A stretch of 64,000 nucleotides of DNA from Geomicrobium sediminis (GCF_016908595.1 NZ_JAFBEC010000002.1:1-64000); one strand, 5' to 3'. Counted from the first letter of the stretch, positions 35,005-45,061 are shown. Notes: generated by a model from the sequence alone, not told the origin. Numbers and translations are program-made.

Positions 35005-35470
35005 GAAATGAATGCAGCTTCTCTTTTTGAATCGGTCCAAAAAAACGGGCCGATTCTTCATTTTTTTCATCAAGTAACACGGTTAGTGGTACACCTAACA
35101 CACCGTATTGTTTACTTACAGAACCCCCTTCGTCGTAGAGCACTGGATAAGGTAGCTGCTCACCAATTACTTTCACTTCTTCTTTGCTTCGTTCTTCATG
35201 AGTCATATTAATGGCTAATACTTGTACATTTTTATCTACTAATTCATCGTACGTTAATGCAAGTTCTGCAATTTCTTCTTGGCATACTTCACACCACGTT
35301 GTAAAGAATACAGCCAACTTTCGCTTTCCATCAAAATCACTCAGTTCGATTTGCTCACCGTCTGTACTTGTTAAAGTAAAGTTCGTTGGTCCAGTTGCAG
35401 CTGCTTGCAACGGAAAGCAAAGCATAAGACCGATGAAGCAGAGATAGACAATGCTTTTCATGAATTCCAT
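34976..35470 (-). CDS. TlpA/ResA-like membrane-anchored thioredoxin
   Basis: This 164-residue protein has one N-terminal hydrophobic segment (signal or anchor: IVYLCFIGLMLCFPLQAAA). The TlpA-like domain follows, with WCEVC (~residue 59), LSDFDGKRKLAVFF before it and the cis-Pro loop GVPLTVLLDE near the end. Such proteins reduce disulfides or apocytochrome c on the outer membrane face. The ATG at 35470 follows AAGGAAGGG; a second ATG three codons later is possible. It overlaps the exchanger gene tail-to-tail by 29 bases. Confidence 0.87.
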   Translation of the reverse strand: MEFMKSIVYLCFIGLMLCFPLQAAATGPTNFTLTSTDGEQIELSDFDGKRKLAVFFTTWCEVCQEEIAELALTYDELVDKNVQVLAINMTHEERSKEEVKVIGEQLPYPVLYDEGGSVSKQYGVLGVPLTVLLDEKNEESARFFGPIQKEKLHSFLNEADRAAP

Positions 35471-35525
35471 AGCAACCCTTCCTTCGTTTCTGCTATAATC
35501 AGTGTTTAAGGGAGTGGTCATTGAC

Positions 35526-35708
35526 GTGAGGATCGTAACGATGGTGCTTGCAGTCTGTCTACTTGTATTCGTCATTTTAGATTACACGACAGGATACTCG
35601 TTTAGAGCAATTGCAATTGCCTTTTTACTCATACTGATTCCAACGTTCGTCTATGAACGATGGCGTAACAGAAAGCAAGAACGTACATTAAAAGATAACG
35701 AACAATAA
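35526..35708 (+). CDS. Hypothetical 60-residue membrane protein
   Basis: The GTG start at 35526 lies 11 bases after AAGGGAG. The protein has two hydrophobic segments (IVTMVLAVCLLVFVILDY and FRAIAIAFLLILIPTFVY) and a charged tail (ERWRNRKQERTLKDNEQ), so both ends are probably cytoplasmic. I do not recognise the family. It is divergent from the TlpA-like gene with only 55 bp between starts and lies 70 bp upstream of trpS, without a terminator between, so read-through into trpS is possible. Confidence 0.65.
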   Translation: MRIVTMVLAVCLLVFVILDYTTGYSFRAIAIAFLLILIPTFVYERWRNRKQERTLKDNEQ

Positions 35709-35772
35709 CAACCACCGTTTTTAGGTTATACGATTCACGACAGATCCATGTATGGCCATTGTGAAAGGATGA

Positions 35773-36754
<982 letters not shown>

Positions 36755-36756
<2 letters not shown>

Positions 36757-36791
36757 AAAAACACCAGCGTATGTACGCTGGTGTTTTTTTA
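36755..36791. terminator. Bidirectional terminator after trpS
   Basis: AAAAAACACCAGCGTA pairs with TACGCTGGTGTTTTTT around a TG loop. Confidence 0.92.
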
Positions 36792-36908
36792 TTAGTTCTT
36801 TTTCGTGTCATTTCTCCAAACTTTTCCTACAAAAAGGCTTCCGCCAATTGTTCCTACTGCCAAAAGAATGGTAAACACTTGCATGATTGTAATCGCAAGA
36901 CCGTCCAT
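36792..36908 (-). CDS. 38-residue membrane protein
   Basis: AAGGAGG lies at ideal spacing before the ATG at 36908. The protein is one hydrophobic helix (ITIMQVFTILLAVGTIGGSLFVG) with a short polar start (MDGLA) and a basic tail (KVWRNDTKKN), so it is probably inserted with the C-terminus in the cytoplasm. I do not recognise the family. It ends at the trpS terminator. Confidence 0.6.
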   Translation of the reverse strand: MDGLAITIMQVFTILLAVGTIGGSLFVGKVWRNDTKKN

Positions 36909-37000
36909 GTTCTTCCTCCTTGTCCGTAAACCTACACTCATTTCATTATAATGAAAGATTGTTTTCATGTAAATGGAGGACATCTATGTTCGCAAAAATG

Positions 37001-37750
37001 TTATTTATGCATTTCGCTCTCATGTTGCATGTCCCAGAGCTTTTCAAAGAACGGTTGGCCCTTTACTAGTGCTTCACATAGTTCATAATGTTTTTCGGAC
37101 CAGCCTTTGCGAATTTCAGTATACATATGATCCCATGCTTCATCTTTTGTAAGCATTTGAATGTCCATGTATTTATCTGGTGACCATTCGGTATACCAAT
37201 ACCGTACCTCAGATTCATACCCCGTCGTTTTTAATTGATCGACCGCCATAAATAATAATTGTTTCAGTTGACGTTCTCTTCTCGTTAATCCATACATATC
37301 ATCAGGATGTGGTGAAAGGATATGGTACTGCTTCTCTGATTTTTCTAGTGCCTCATATTCTCGTTCGTCTTCAAGTTGTACAATCGCTTCTAAAGCAAGC
37401 TTCTCTTGTCTAGGTGTTAAACGGCTTTTCCGAATCGGCGTTTCATATCCTAACGTATCAATGGCAATTGCGTTCTTCCCGTTTGTTGCAACGAAACAAT
37501 AATCAAGTGGCAACTTTGACATATTTTTACGAAGTGCACTTTTTTTGTACACCGCATCTAAGAGCAATCTAGGAATTTCTTCTAAACTGTTTTCTAACTG
37601 AAAGAATAACGTCTCACTGACTTTGACGACTTCTGCTTGATCTAATACCTCAATCTTATCTTCGCTCTTCCATTCATGGAATGAACATATATTATAACCA
37701 TTCTCTTCGCCTTCAAACCAATTGACCCACACATCACGAATCCGTGCCAT
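37001..37750 (-). CDS. yjbA: YjbA / UPF0736 protein
   Basis: This 249-residue cytoplasmic protein of the DUF3603/UPF0736 family begins MARIRDVWVNWFEGEENGYN. It contains EIPRLLLDAVYKKSALRKN (~58) and RQLKQLLFMAVDQLKTT (~165). The family occurs in Bacillales with unknown function. The start at 37750 follows AAGGGGG by seven bases, and the length then equals the family norm. Position beside trpS matches B. subtilis. Confidence 0.87.
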   Translation of the reverse strand: MARIRDVWVNWFEGEENGYNICSFHEWKSEDKIEVLDQAEVVKVSETLFFQLENSLEEIPRLLLDAVYKKSALRKNMSKLPLDYCFVATNGKNAIAIDTLGYETPIRKSRLTPRQEKLALEAIVQLEDEREYEALEKSEKQYHILSPHPDDMYGLTRRERQLKQLLFMAVDQLKTTGYESEVRYWYTEWSPDKYMDIQMLTKDEAWDHMYTEIRKGWSEKHYELCEALVKGQPFFEKLWDMQHESEMHK

Positions 37751-37813
37751 ATGGACGCCCCCTTCCTCTACCATTTAAAATTGTACCTACAGTATAGTCG
37801 GGGACGAATTATT

Positions 37814-38065
37814 TTATTCGTGCTCACTCCTATGATTAACAATTTCATGTTTTTTCTTTTTTCTTCCATTCCTACGGTAGAGGGAGATAAAAGCTAACGA
37901 TAAACCGCCAAATAAAAAGTATAATTCCGGTCGACGGATGATGAAATCCCAAAATTCGTGTAAGCTATAACCTGACACGATTAAATTGAGGTAAGCAACC
38001 ATACCAACACCACCAACTGTTGCTACACTAATGCCAAGTATTGCCATACAAATGCGAAACAGCAT
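37814..38065 (-). CDS. Hypothetical 83-residue membrane protein
   Basis: The ATG follows GAGGAGAAGG. Two hydrophobic segments (RICMAILGISVATVGGVGMV and YFLFGGLSLAFISLY) flank a loop with the motif SGYSLHEFWDFIIRRPELY. A very basic tail follows (RRNGRKKKKHEI). I do not recognise the exact family. The gap to yjbA is 63 bp on the same strand, so they may share a transcript. Membrane location is predicted, the role is unknown. Confidence 0.65.
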   Translation of the reverse strand: MLFRICMAILGISVATVGGVGMVAYLNLIVSGYSLHEFWDFIIRRPELYFLFGGLSLAFISLYRRNGRKKKKHEIVNHRSEHE

Positions 38066-38144
38066 GGCACCTTCTCCTCTCTTCTCTTCTTACTAAACTT
38101 TATGCACAAAAAATGATGCACATGTGCAGAAACGAGTGTGTGAT

Positions 38145-40619
38145 ATGAAGCTCATTGCAACGCATAAACAAACCGATTTTGATGGACTTGCTTCTTTACT
38201 AGCCGCAAAAAAGCTCCACCCCGAAGCTTCAATCTTACTCTCGGGTCAACTAAGCCCTGAAGTTCAGCAGTATGTAAGTTTGCATCGCAACAATTTCTCG
38301 TACATCGAGGAACGGGAATTACGTATTGATGAGCTTGATCAATTAATTCTCGTTGATACATCAGATCCCGCACGTTGCAGTAATAAGCTACAAGACATCC
38401 ATCCATTAGAAACGATCATTTACGACCATCACCCAAATGCCCCTAATGCCAAGGGCATTGTGGCAATGACAGGTGCGTGTGTCACACTATTGTTAGAGGA
38501 AATTTATAAGCAGAACTTGACGATTGAACCTTGGGAACGAACATTATTTGCACTTGGATTGTATAGCGATACGGGCTCTTTTATGTTCGAATCAACGACA
38601 GCACGCGACGTAAAAATGTTAAATCAACTTTTCACAGACGGAATCTCATTGCTAACCGTCAACCAGTTTCACTCTCAAACGTTAACAGAAACGCAACAAC
38701 ACATACTAAAGCGTCTGTTGGACCACTATGAATCCATTAATCATGAAGGGATCTCCTTCGTATACAGTGTGATTGAACTCGATCAACATGTTTCAAACTT
38801 AAGTGCGATCGTAGAACGGTGGGTACCATTAATCGGTGGTGACGGCTGCATTGCCATCGTTAAGATGAAAGACACCATTTTTGTCGTCGCAAGAAGTTCA
38901 CATGAACGCTTTGATGTTCGTACTTTAATGGAATTACTCGGAGGAGGCGGTCATCACGCTGCTGCTGCAGCAACAATTAAAGACCAATCGATTGAAGACG
39001 TAGTTGACGTTATCATTCAGCAATATAAATCATCCATTAAGTCTGCAACGACCGTTCGTCAAGTGATGAGCACACCGGTAAAAACAGTTGCAATCGACGC
39101 TACGATCGATGATGTATTACAACGCTCGTTACGATTTGGCCACTCAGGTTTTCCAGTTGTCGATGAAGATCACTTACGCGGCATCATTTCCGTTCGGGAT
39201 GCAAACAAAGCACACCATCACGGTCTTGGCCATGCCCCTGTTAAAGGTCACATGACTGAGAACGTAATTACGGTTACAGTAGACACCGCATTAGAAGAAG
39301 CTGAAACCCTTATTATTCATCATGACATCGGTCGCCTTCCTATTATTGAAGATGATCGATTAGTTGGAATTTTAACGAGGTCAGACCTCCTTCAATCGCT
39401 TTATTCAAGAAAGCCAACTGAACAAAAGTCTGATGACTGTGTTCAGCTTCCTACTTTTATTCAAAAAGACCTAGAAAGTCTCGGTAGCCTCGCGGATGAC
39501 TATGGTGTTCGCATTTATCTTGTAGGCGGGATTGTACGAGATCTTTTATTAGAGAAAGCAAATGATGACATCGATATAGTTGTTGAAGGAGACGCCGTAC
39601 AGTTTGCTAAATTTGTAGGACGTTCATGGGAAAAGGAAGTGGTTGTTCATGAATCGTTCCAAACTGCAAAGTTAAAAATCACAGATGACTTAACGATTGA
39701 CTTAGCAACGACTCGTGCAGAGTATTATGACCACCCTTCAGCATTACCACAAGTCATTCGTACTCACTTAAAAGAAGATATGTACCGTAGAGACTTTACG
39801 ATTAATGCGATGGCAATTTCCTTAAATCATGATTCATTTATGAAGCTCATCGATCCTTTTGGCGGAAGGCGAGACCTTGAAAAACAATTGCTTCGCCCTC
39901 TTCATAATCTTAGTTTTATTGAAGATCCAACTCGAATTCTTCGAGGGTTGCGGTTTGAAGGTCGTTTTGGCTTTCGGTTGACCGACGAAGCTGAACGCTT
40001 TGCTTCTGATGCGAAAAGCGCTATTTCAAAGCTTTCGTTTGAACGCATTGGCCAAGAGTGGGCAAAAGTCACTCAAGAAAAAAGCTATCAACGCATCGCA
40101 AAACGACTTGATGAACTAAACTTACTCACTGCATTCTTTCCCGGCGCCACGTACGCGTCAAAGGTTGCAAGCGTCTACACTTGTATAGCTAATGAGCGTT
40201 TAGATGAGCACCCGTTTTTTACATTATATCCACTGTATGTGCAAAATGTCTCTTCTTTACAATTTATCGCGAAAACAAAACATGAAAAAAGAACCACCAA
40301 AGAGCTTATTGAACTAGATCACTTAGACGTTCAATCCCTACAAACATACGGTTCATGGCATGAAAAAACGCATCACTTGCAGCAGTCATCACTGTTACTT
40401 TTTAATTGCGCAGTTTCACTGCCAATTTCATTAAAGAGCTATGTTACAAAACGTGAACACTTGGACGTGCGATTGCGAGCTGAAGAGCTCATTGAACTCG
40501 GCGTTCAGAAAGGTCCTGAAATCTCAAGACAACTTCTACAGCTGGAATGCAAACAATTAGACAACCCGTCCTTAACAAAAGAAGAGTCCATTGCATTTAT
40601 AAAAAAATTATCTTTATAA
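38145..40619 (+). CDS. DHH-CBS-tRNA nucleotidyltransferase fusion (A-adding type)
   Basis: This 824-residue multidomain protein has four parts. A DHH phosphoesterase (THKQTDFDGLAS at the N-terminus; YDHHPN ~95) is followed by a DHHA1 part (GGGGHHAAAAA, ~268). Two CBS domains come next (VRQVMSTPVKTV, ~305; VKGHMTENVITV, ~370). Last is a class II tRNA nucleotidyltransferase/poly(A) polymerase head (LVGGIVRDLLLEKANDDIDIV, ~456) with YRRDFTINAMA and DPTRILRGLRFEGRFGF. It should add A (or CCA) to tRNA 3' ends; the DHH part may hydrolyse nucleotides or RNA. Similar fusions are known as A-adding enzymes. The ribosome site is weak; ATG 38145 is favoured over GTG 38124. Confidence 0.88.
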   Translation: MKLIATHKQTDFDGLASLLAAKKLHPEASILLSGQLSPEVQQYVSLHRNNFSYIEERELRIDELDQLILVDTSDPARCSNKLQDIHPLETIIYDHHPNAPNAKGIVAMTGACVTLLLEEIYKQNLTIEPWERTLFALGLYSDTGSFMFESTTARDVKMLNQLFTDGISLLTVNQFHSQTLTETQQHILKRLLDHYESINHEGISFVYSVIELDQHVSNLSAIVERWVPLIGGDGCIAIVKMKDTIFVVARSSHERFDVRTLMELLGGGGHHAAAAATIKDQSIEDVVDVIIQQYKSSIKSATTVRQVMSTPVKTVAIDATIDDVLQRSLRFGHSGFPVVDEDHLRGIISVRDANKAHHHGLGHAPVKGHMTENVITVTVDTALEEAETLIIHHDIGRLPIIEDDRLVGILTRSDLLQSLYSRKPTEQKSDDCVQLPTFIQKDLESLGSLADDYGVRIYLVGGIVRDLLLEKANDDIDIVVEGDAVQFAKFVGRSWEKEVVVHESFQTAKLKITDDLTIDLATTRAEYYDHPSALPQVIRTHLKEDMYRRDFTINAMAISLNHDSFMKLIDPFGGRRDLEKQLLRPLHNLSFIEDPTRILRGLRFEGRFGFRLTDEAERFASDAKSAISKLSFERIGQEWAKVTQEKSYQRIAKRLDELNLLTAFFPGATYASKVASVYTCIANERLDEHPFFTLYPLYVQNVSSLQFIAKTKHEKRTTKELIELDHLDVQSLQTYGSWHEKTHHLQQSSLLLFNCAVSLPISLKSYVTKREHLDVRLRAEELIELGVQKGPEISRQLLQLECKQLDNPSLTKEESIAFIKKLSL

Positions 40620-40689
40620 ATTTGTAATAGATATTTTATAATCGCAATCTTTCTGTTATAATTATGAGTCGAAACGGAGGGGGACAGCA

Positions 40690-41613
40690 ATGAGAAAGAT
40701 TAACGACCTTTTATTTGGCAAAGTTACAATCAACAAGGTCTATTTCCTTCTTGTTCTTGTCATTCTGCTGGTTGCGATTCCACTGGGTTTTCAAAGCACG
40801 AACAGTCTCATTGCATCTGATGAGTTGGATGAGCAAACATTACATGCTCAACAAGCGATCAACGAATCTGTTAGTGACATTGAGGCGGTCGACGAACCGT
40901 TTCAAGTGCTGATGTTCTCAGTTAATGATCAAGAGTCAAATAACAGTTCAGCAATTATGCTCGCTCAATTTGACCCGGCCGATGGCGATACAAGAATCGT
41001 ATCATTGCTTAGTGACAGCTACGTATCAGTACCTGGACATCAGAATCATAAGCTAGGCTCTGTTTATCAACTAGGGGGACTAGAGCTTTTAGAAGACACA
41101 CTACTAGAAAACTTCCAATTATCAGTTGACTATTTCGTTAAGGTAGATATAGAAGGATTCGCGAGCATGGTTAATACGATTGCTCCAACAGGAATCAACC
41201 TTGACAATCAACGATATTATGGAGAAGATTTCGTGCACTATATTCGAGACGCAAGTCAAGGGGAGTTTGATCGCACAAACCGACACCAACAAATCGTATC
41301 GCACATTCACGATTATTTGCTCGACAATATGACCGTTCGTGATGCACAAACGTTAATTGCAGCGTTCACGACACATCTAGAAACGAATATACCTACTGGT
41401 AAATTGTTTAGAATCAGCACGGATTATATTAATTCAGCATCTGATTCAATCGCAGCCACTACCATTCCATATAGAGATAGTTACACTTATGAATACTCTT
41501 TGAATAAAGATGAAGAAATCATTTCTTTCGACTCACAATTAAACAAAGATTACCTTCATTCGTTTTTAGATGAACAATTATCATTAGATGAACTCGACCA
41601 TGACATCGAATAA
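40690..41613 (+). CDS. Degenerate LytR-CpsA-Psr (LCP) family protein
   Basis: This 307-residue protein has one N-terminal membrane anchor (VYFLLVLVILLVAIPLGF) and an extracellular LCP-like domain. Family features kept are KLGSVYQLGGLELLEDTLLE (~118) and HYIRDASQGEFDRTNRHQQI (~178, the Arg-rich C-terminal motif). The usual RSDT aspartate is replaced (NNSSAIML), and the SIPRD arginine and aspartate are altered (LLSDSYVSVP). LCP enzymes attach teichoic acid or polysaccharide to peptidoglycan; with these ligands changed, activity is doubtful. AGGGGG lies before the ATG. It is downstream of the nucleotidyltransferase and upstream of a wall endopeptidase. Confidence 0.75.
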   Translation: MRKINDLLFGKVTINKVYFLLVLVILLVAIPLGFQSTNSLIASDELDEQTLHAQQAINESVSDIEAVDEPFQVLMFSVNDQESNNSSAIMLAQFDPADGDTRIVSLLSDSYVSVPGHQNHKLGSVYQLGGLELLEDTLLENFQLSVDYFVKVDIEGFASMVNTIAPTGINLDNQRYYGEDFVHYIRDASQGEFDRTNRHQQIVSHIHDYLLDNMTVRDAQTLIAAFTTHLETNIPTGKLFRISTDYINSASDSIAATTIPYRDSYTYEYSLNKDEEIISFDSQLNKDYLHSFLDEQLSLDELDHDIE

Positions 41614-41632
41614 CTCATGGCGAGTTTTTTTT
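41611..41632 (+). terminator. Weak terminator after the LCP gene
   Basis: AACTC pairs with GAGTT around a five-base loop, followed by eight T residues. Confidence 0.5.
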
Positions 41633-41653
41633 CTGTAGGAGACTTGTGTACAG

Positions 41654-42208
41654 GTGAGAGCATTCCTTTCTTTCTTATTTACATTATCGTTTGTACTCGT
41701 TATTTTTTTCGTTATTCATTTTTATGAAGAACAACAATCTGAACGCAAAGCACTCGCTGAAGAAATCATTGTAGAAGAAGAATTACACCGAGAAATTGTC
41801 TCAAAGAAAGAAACGTTAATTGAACAAGCTTCTGACATCGGAATTACAATCGTCATAACAGATGGGTATCGAACATTCGCTGAACAAGATGAGCTTTATG
41901 CAAGAGGCAGGCAAGATGACGGACAAATTGTCACCCACGCACAAGGCGGTGAATCGTACCACAATTATGGGCTTGCAATCGATTACGCCCTCATGAATGA
42001 TGCTGGAGAAGTCATTTGGGACATTGACTATGACGGAAATGGAAATGGCAAATCGGATTGGTACGAAGTCGCTGAAATTGCTGAATCTCTCGGGTTTGAA
42101 TGGGGTGGCCGCTGGACGCACTTTCCTGACTACCCCCATTTGCAGATGACGTTTGACTTCTCCATCCGCGAGCTTCAAGAAGCACATGAAACGGTTCACA
42201 CGGAATAA
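41654..42208 (+). CDS. M15C peptidoglycan endopeptidase (CwlK-like)
   Basis: This 184-residue protein has an N-terminal membrane anchor (FLSFLFTLSFVLVIFFVIHF), a charged helical linker and an M15 VanY/CwlK domain. TDGYRTFAEQDELYARGR (~69) precedes zinc-ligand motif SYHNYGLAIDYAL (~101-113), and DYPHLQMTF (~158) carries the third ligand. It should cleave L-Ala-D-Glu in wall peptides. DYDGNGNGKSDWYE (~124) resembles a calcium-binding loop and is seen in related CwlK proteins. The start is GTG, 12 bases after TAGGAG. Confidence 0.85.
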   Translation: MRAFLSFLFTLSFVLVIFFVIHFYEEQQSERKALAEEIIVEEELHREIVSKKETLIEQASDIGITIVITDGYRTFAEQDELYARGRQDDGQIVTHAQGGESYHNYGLAIDYALMNDAGEVIWDIDYDGNGNGKSDWYEVAEIAESLGFEWGGRWTHFPDYPHLQMTFDFSIRELQEAHETVHTE

Positions 42209-42246
42209 AAAAAGGCTTGCCATTTACATGACAAGCCTTTTTACTA
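42208..42246. terminator. Bidirectional terminator
   Basis: AAAAAGGCTTG pairs with CAAGCCTTTTT between the endopeptidase gene and convergent fabF. Confidence 0.85.
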
Positions 42247-43482
42247 TTGATTAAATCGTTTAAAGAGTAGGGTTGCGTTATGCCCACCAAAACCGAATGA
42301 ATTGTTCAACGCGGCATCTCCGTTAAACGCTTTTTTCTCATTCGCCGCATAATCCAAGTCACACTCTGGATCTTTTTCATGCAAGTTAATCGTCGGTGGT
42401 GCGATTCGGTTCTCTAACGCTTTAATTGTAAAGATTGACTCTACTGCACCCGTCGAACCGAGCATATGGCCGGTCATCGATTTCGTAGAGCTTACGATTA
42501 GCTCTTTGGCATGATCTTGGAACACGTCCTTGATTGCCATCGTCTCGTATTTATCATTGTATGGTGTGCTCGTTCCATGCGCATTGATATAACCAACGTC
42601 TGCTTTATCAATACCCGCATCTTGAATTGCAAGTTCCATTGAACGTTTAGCACCTTCGCCTTCAGGTGCAGGCGCAGTCATATGATACGCATCCCCTGTT
42701 GCCCCGTAGCCAACGATCTCTGCATAAATATGAGCACCACGTTCCTGTGCGCTTTCCAATGATTCAAGAATCAAAATTCCAGCACCTTCACCGATTACAA
42801 ATCCATCACGATTTGCATCAAATGGTCGCGATGCTTCCTTAGGGTTGTCGTTCGTCGTAATTGCTTTTGCCGATGCGAAACCAGCTACTGCCATGCTCGT
42901 AATCGGAGCTTCACTACCCCCTGTAATCATCGCATCTGCCTCGCCGCGTTCGATGACGCGAAACGCATCCCCAATCGCATTTGTTCCTGAAGCACATGCG
43001 GTTACTGTACAAGAGTTAATTCCTTTTGCTCCAAATCGAATCGATACTTGTCCAGCAGCCATATCCGGAATCATCATCGGTACGAAAAACGGACTCACTC
43101 TTCGAGCACCTTTTTCTAAAAACGTGCGAAATTGTGATTCATACGTTTCCATACCACCGATTCCTGATCCAATCCAGACGCCAACTCTCGTAGCGTTGTC
43201 GTCGTTAATCTCAAACTTCGCATCATCAAGAGCCATTTTCGCAGAAGCAACCGCGTATTGAGTAAAGCGGTCCATTTTACGCGCGTCTTTTTTATCCATA
43301 TACTGCTCTGGATTGAAGTCTTTCACTTCCCCTGCGACATGCACATTAAACAGTTCTCGATCTAAGCGTTCCATATAGTCAATTCCAGTTTCTCCAGCTA
43401 ATGCCCGACCAAACGAGCGTTCAACGTCATTTCCTAAAGGATTAACCGTACCCATCCCTGTAACTACTACACGACGTGTCAT
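42244..43482 (-). CDS. fabF: 3-oxoacyl-ACP synthase II
   Basis: This 412-residue condensing enzyme elongates acyl-ACP with malonyl-ACP. The active-site Cys163 is in TACASGTN, the two histidines in NAHGTSTP (~302) and [10 protein letters not shown] (~338), and the start [20 protein letters not shown] is typical. It lies 30 bp behind fabH on the same strand, so both are one operon governed by the FapR-like promoter upstream of fabH. Confidence 0.96.
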   Translation of the reverse strand: MTRRVVVTGMGTVNPLGNDVERSFGRALAGETGIDYMERLDRELFNVHVAGEVKDFNPEQYMDKKDARKMDRFTQYAVASAKMALDDAKFEINDDNATRVGVWIGSGIGGMETYESQFRTFLEKGARRVSPFFVPMMIPDMAAGQVSIRFGAKGINSCTVTACASGTNAIGDAFRVIERGEADAMITGGSEAPITSMAVAGFASAKAITTNDNPKEASRPFDANRDGFVIGEGAGILILESLESAQERGAHIYAEIVGYGATGDAYHMTAPAPEGEGAKRSMELAIQDAGIDKADVGYINAHGTSTPYNDKYETMAIKDVFQDHAKELIVSSTKSMTGHMLGSTGAVESIFTIKALENRIAPPTINLHEKDPECDLDYAANEKKAFNGDAALNNSFGFGGHNATLLFKRFNQ

Positions 43483-43512
43483 TTTCTTCTCTCCTTTAAT
43501 ACAAAAAATGAT

Positions 43513-44448
43513 TTAACGACCCCAATAAAGTGCAATTCCACCCCATGCAAGGCCGGCGCCAAAGCCTACCATGACGACAAGGTCTCCGTCTTTAATCTTA
43601 CCATCATTTAACTCTTCAACAAGAGCAATTGGAATGGATGCCGCTGATGTATTCCCATACTTGTGAACGGTCTCAGCCATCTTCTCTTTCGGCAAATCCA
43701 ATCGTTGTCTTGCAGCTTCCATAATTCGTATATTCGCTTGGTGCGGAACGAGGAAATCCACATCGTCTTTCGTTAAGTTCGCTTTTTCAACGAGATTCAT
43801 ACACGTGTCACCCATTTGACGAACGGCAAACTTAAACACTTCACGTCCGTTCATAATAATTTGCGGGTCCGCTTTAATGTGATCTGCACCTGCACCATTT
43901 GCGCCTAGCTCAAAGGAAACAATTCCTCGGTTGTCTGCAACTGGTCCAACTACAGCAGCACCTGCACCATCTCCAAATAATACTGCCGTGTTGCGATCTT
44001 CAAAATTCGTTACTTTAGAAAGCTTCTCAGCACCTACGACGAGAATCTTGTCGTATGTACCTGTTTGAATAAATTGACTCGCTGTAACGACTCCGTATAT
44101 AAACCCTGCACAAGCTGCACCAACGTCCATTGCAGCAGCATTTTTAGCACCGAGTCGCTCTTGGATCAATGTGGATACTGATGGAAACAAATAGTCTCCT
44201 GTTACTGAAGCTACAACAATCAAATCAAGCTCTAAAGGATCTACTTCAGCATTTTTTAATGCATCCAATGCCGCATAATATGACATGTCCGAAGTATTTA
44301 TATCATCATGTGCAAATACACGTTGTTCAATGCCCGTTCTTGAACGAATCCATTCATCTGACGTATCAAGTGATTGTTCAAATTCCGAATTCTTGACAAC
44401 TTTTCCGTCCGTATAACGCCCTACACCATAAATCCCTGCTCGTCGCAT
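43513..44448 (-). CDS. fabH: 3-oxoacyl-ACP synthase III
   Basis: This 311-residue enzyme starts fatty-acid synthesis by condensing acyl-CoA with malonyl-ACP. Cys113 is in GAACAGF, the His in VPHQANIRI (~243) and the Asn in YGNTSAAS (~273), completing the Cys-His-Asn triad. It corresponds to FabHA of B. subtilis and precedes fabF in the same order. A strong sigma-A promoter with an adjoining FapR-like operator lies 40-85 bp upstream. Confidence 0.96.
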   Translation of the reverse strand: MRRAGIYGVGRYTDGKVVKNSEFEQSLDTSDEWIRSRTGIEQRVFAHDDINTSDMSYYAALDALKNAEVDPLELDLIVVASVTGDYLFPSVSTLIQERLGAKNAAAMDVGAACAGFIYGVVTASQFIQTGTYDKILVVGAEKLSKVTNFEDRNTAVLFGDGAGAAVVGPVADNRGIVSFELGANGAGADHIKADPQIIMNGREVFKFAVRQMGDTCMNLVEKANLTKDDVDFLVPHQANIRIMEAARQRLDLPKEKMAETVHKYGNTSAASIPIALVEELNDGKIKDGDLVVMVGFGAGLAWGGIALYWGR

Positions 44449-44488
44449 CCCCGTGCCTCCCTAGTTCTAGCTTAGTTTACACTTAGTA

Positions 44489-44505
44489 TTATGACCTAGT
44501 ACCAA
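44489..44505. promoter_or_regulatory. FapR-like operator of fabH-fabF
   Basis: TTATGACCTAGTACCAA on the plus strand (its complement matches the FapR consensus at 12 of 17 positions) nearly repeats the fabI site. It lies immediately downstream of the -10, where a bound repressor would block initiation. Confidence 0.7.
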
Positions 44506-44533
44506 TTATAATGCAGATCATCGTCGACTTCAA
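44505..44533 (-). promoter_or_regulatory. Sigma-A promoter of fabH-fabF
   Basis: On the minus strand TTGAAG (44528-44533), 17 bp, TATAAT (44505-44510). The FapR-like operator begins at the last base of the -10. Confidence 0.7.
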
Positions 44534-44536
44534 TGA

Positions 44537-44572
44537 CAAAAACCACAGATGAATAGATTCATCTGTGGCAAA
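44537..44572 (-). terminator. Terminator of the Gly-Pro-rich gene
   Basis: On the minus strand CCACAGATGAAT pairs with ATTCATCTGTGG and is followed by TTTTTG. It insulates the fabH promoter from the upstream gene. Confidence 0.85.
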
Positions 44573-44575
44573 AGG

Positions 44576-44986
44576 TTACCATTTCGGTCTTGGTCGTCCG
44601 TATGGACCAAAGTTCGGTCCAAAATTCGGGCCGAAGTTCGGTCCAAAACCCGGACCGTAGTTGGGTCCGAAATTCGGACCATAATTAGGACCGTAGTTCG
44701 GTCCCCCATAAAAATATCCCGGTGGTCCTGGGGGTCCCGGTGGCCCAGGAGGTCCTGGTGGACCGTACTTACCATATCCCCCACCAAAACCGCCAAAGAA
44801 CAATGGTCCGACCGCTAAGCCTGCCAAAAAGGGCAAGAATGGACCAAAAAATCGTTCATCTTTTCCATGAGGACCATGGTGACCTTGATGGCGAACAGGA
44901 CGTTGACTATACGCTTGGCGATAAGGGTATTCTACATAGCCACTATACCGCCCGTTCCTCACTGTATCTGCGTACGTTCGTTGCAT
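44576..44986 (-). CDS. Gly-Pro-rich repeat protein, probably spore surface
   Basis: This 136-residue protein has a Tyr/Arg/His-rich head (YADTVRNGRYSGYVEYPYRQ), a Phe/Gly-rich middle (FFGPFLPFLAGLAVGPLFFG), five GPP collagen-type triplets, and then an NFGP/NYGP tetrapeptide array of about eleven units ending GRPRPKW. I do not recognise a named family. Composition is that of Bacillus coat or exosporium proteins. GGGAGG precedes the ATG and a CATAGGATA (sigma-K/E-like -10) lies upstream. The strong bias on the + strand (TTCGGTCC units) produces shadow ORFs, but ribosome site and terminator support this strand. Confidence 0.7.
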   Translation of the reverse strand: MQRTYADTVRNGRYSGYVEYPYRQAYSQRPVRHQGHHGPHGKDERFFGPFLPFLAGLAVGPLFFGGFGGGYGKYGPPGPPGPPGPPGPPGYFYGGPNYGPNYGPNFGPNYGPGFGPNFGPNFGPNFGPYGRPRPKW

Positions 44987-45012
44987 GGGTACCTCCCTTT
45001 CTAATCGTTAAC

Positions 45013-45021
45013 TATCCTATG
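45013..45021 (-). promoter_or_regulatory. Possible sigma-K-like -10 element
   Basis: CATAGGATA on the minus strand fits CATAnnnTA, about 27 bp upstream of the Gly-Pro-rich gene. No AC is found at the -35 distance. Confidence 0.3.
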
Positions 45022-45061
45022 ATTAAACAAGGGTTTTGCGCCTGTACAACGGACAAAGATT

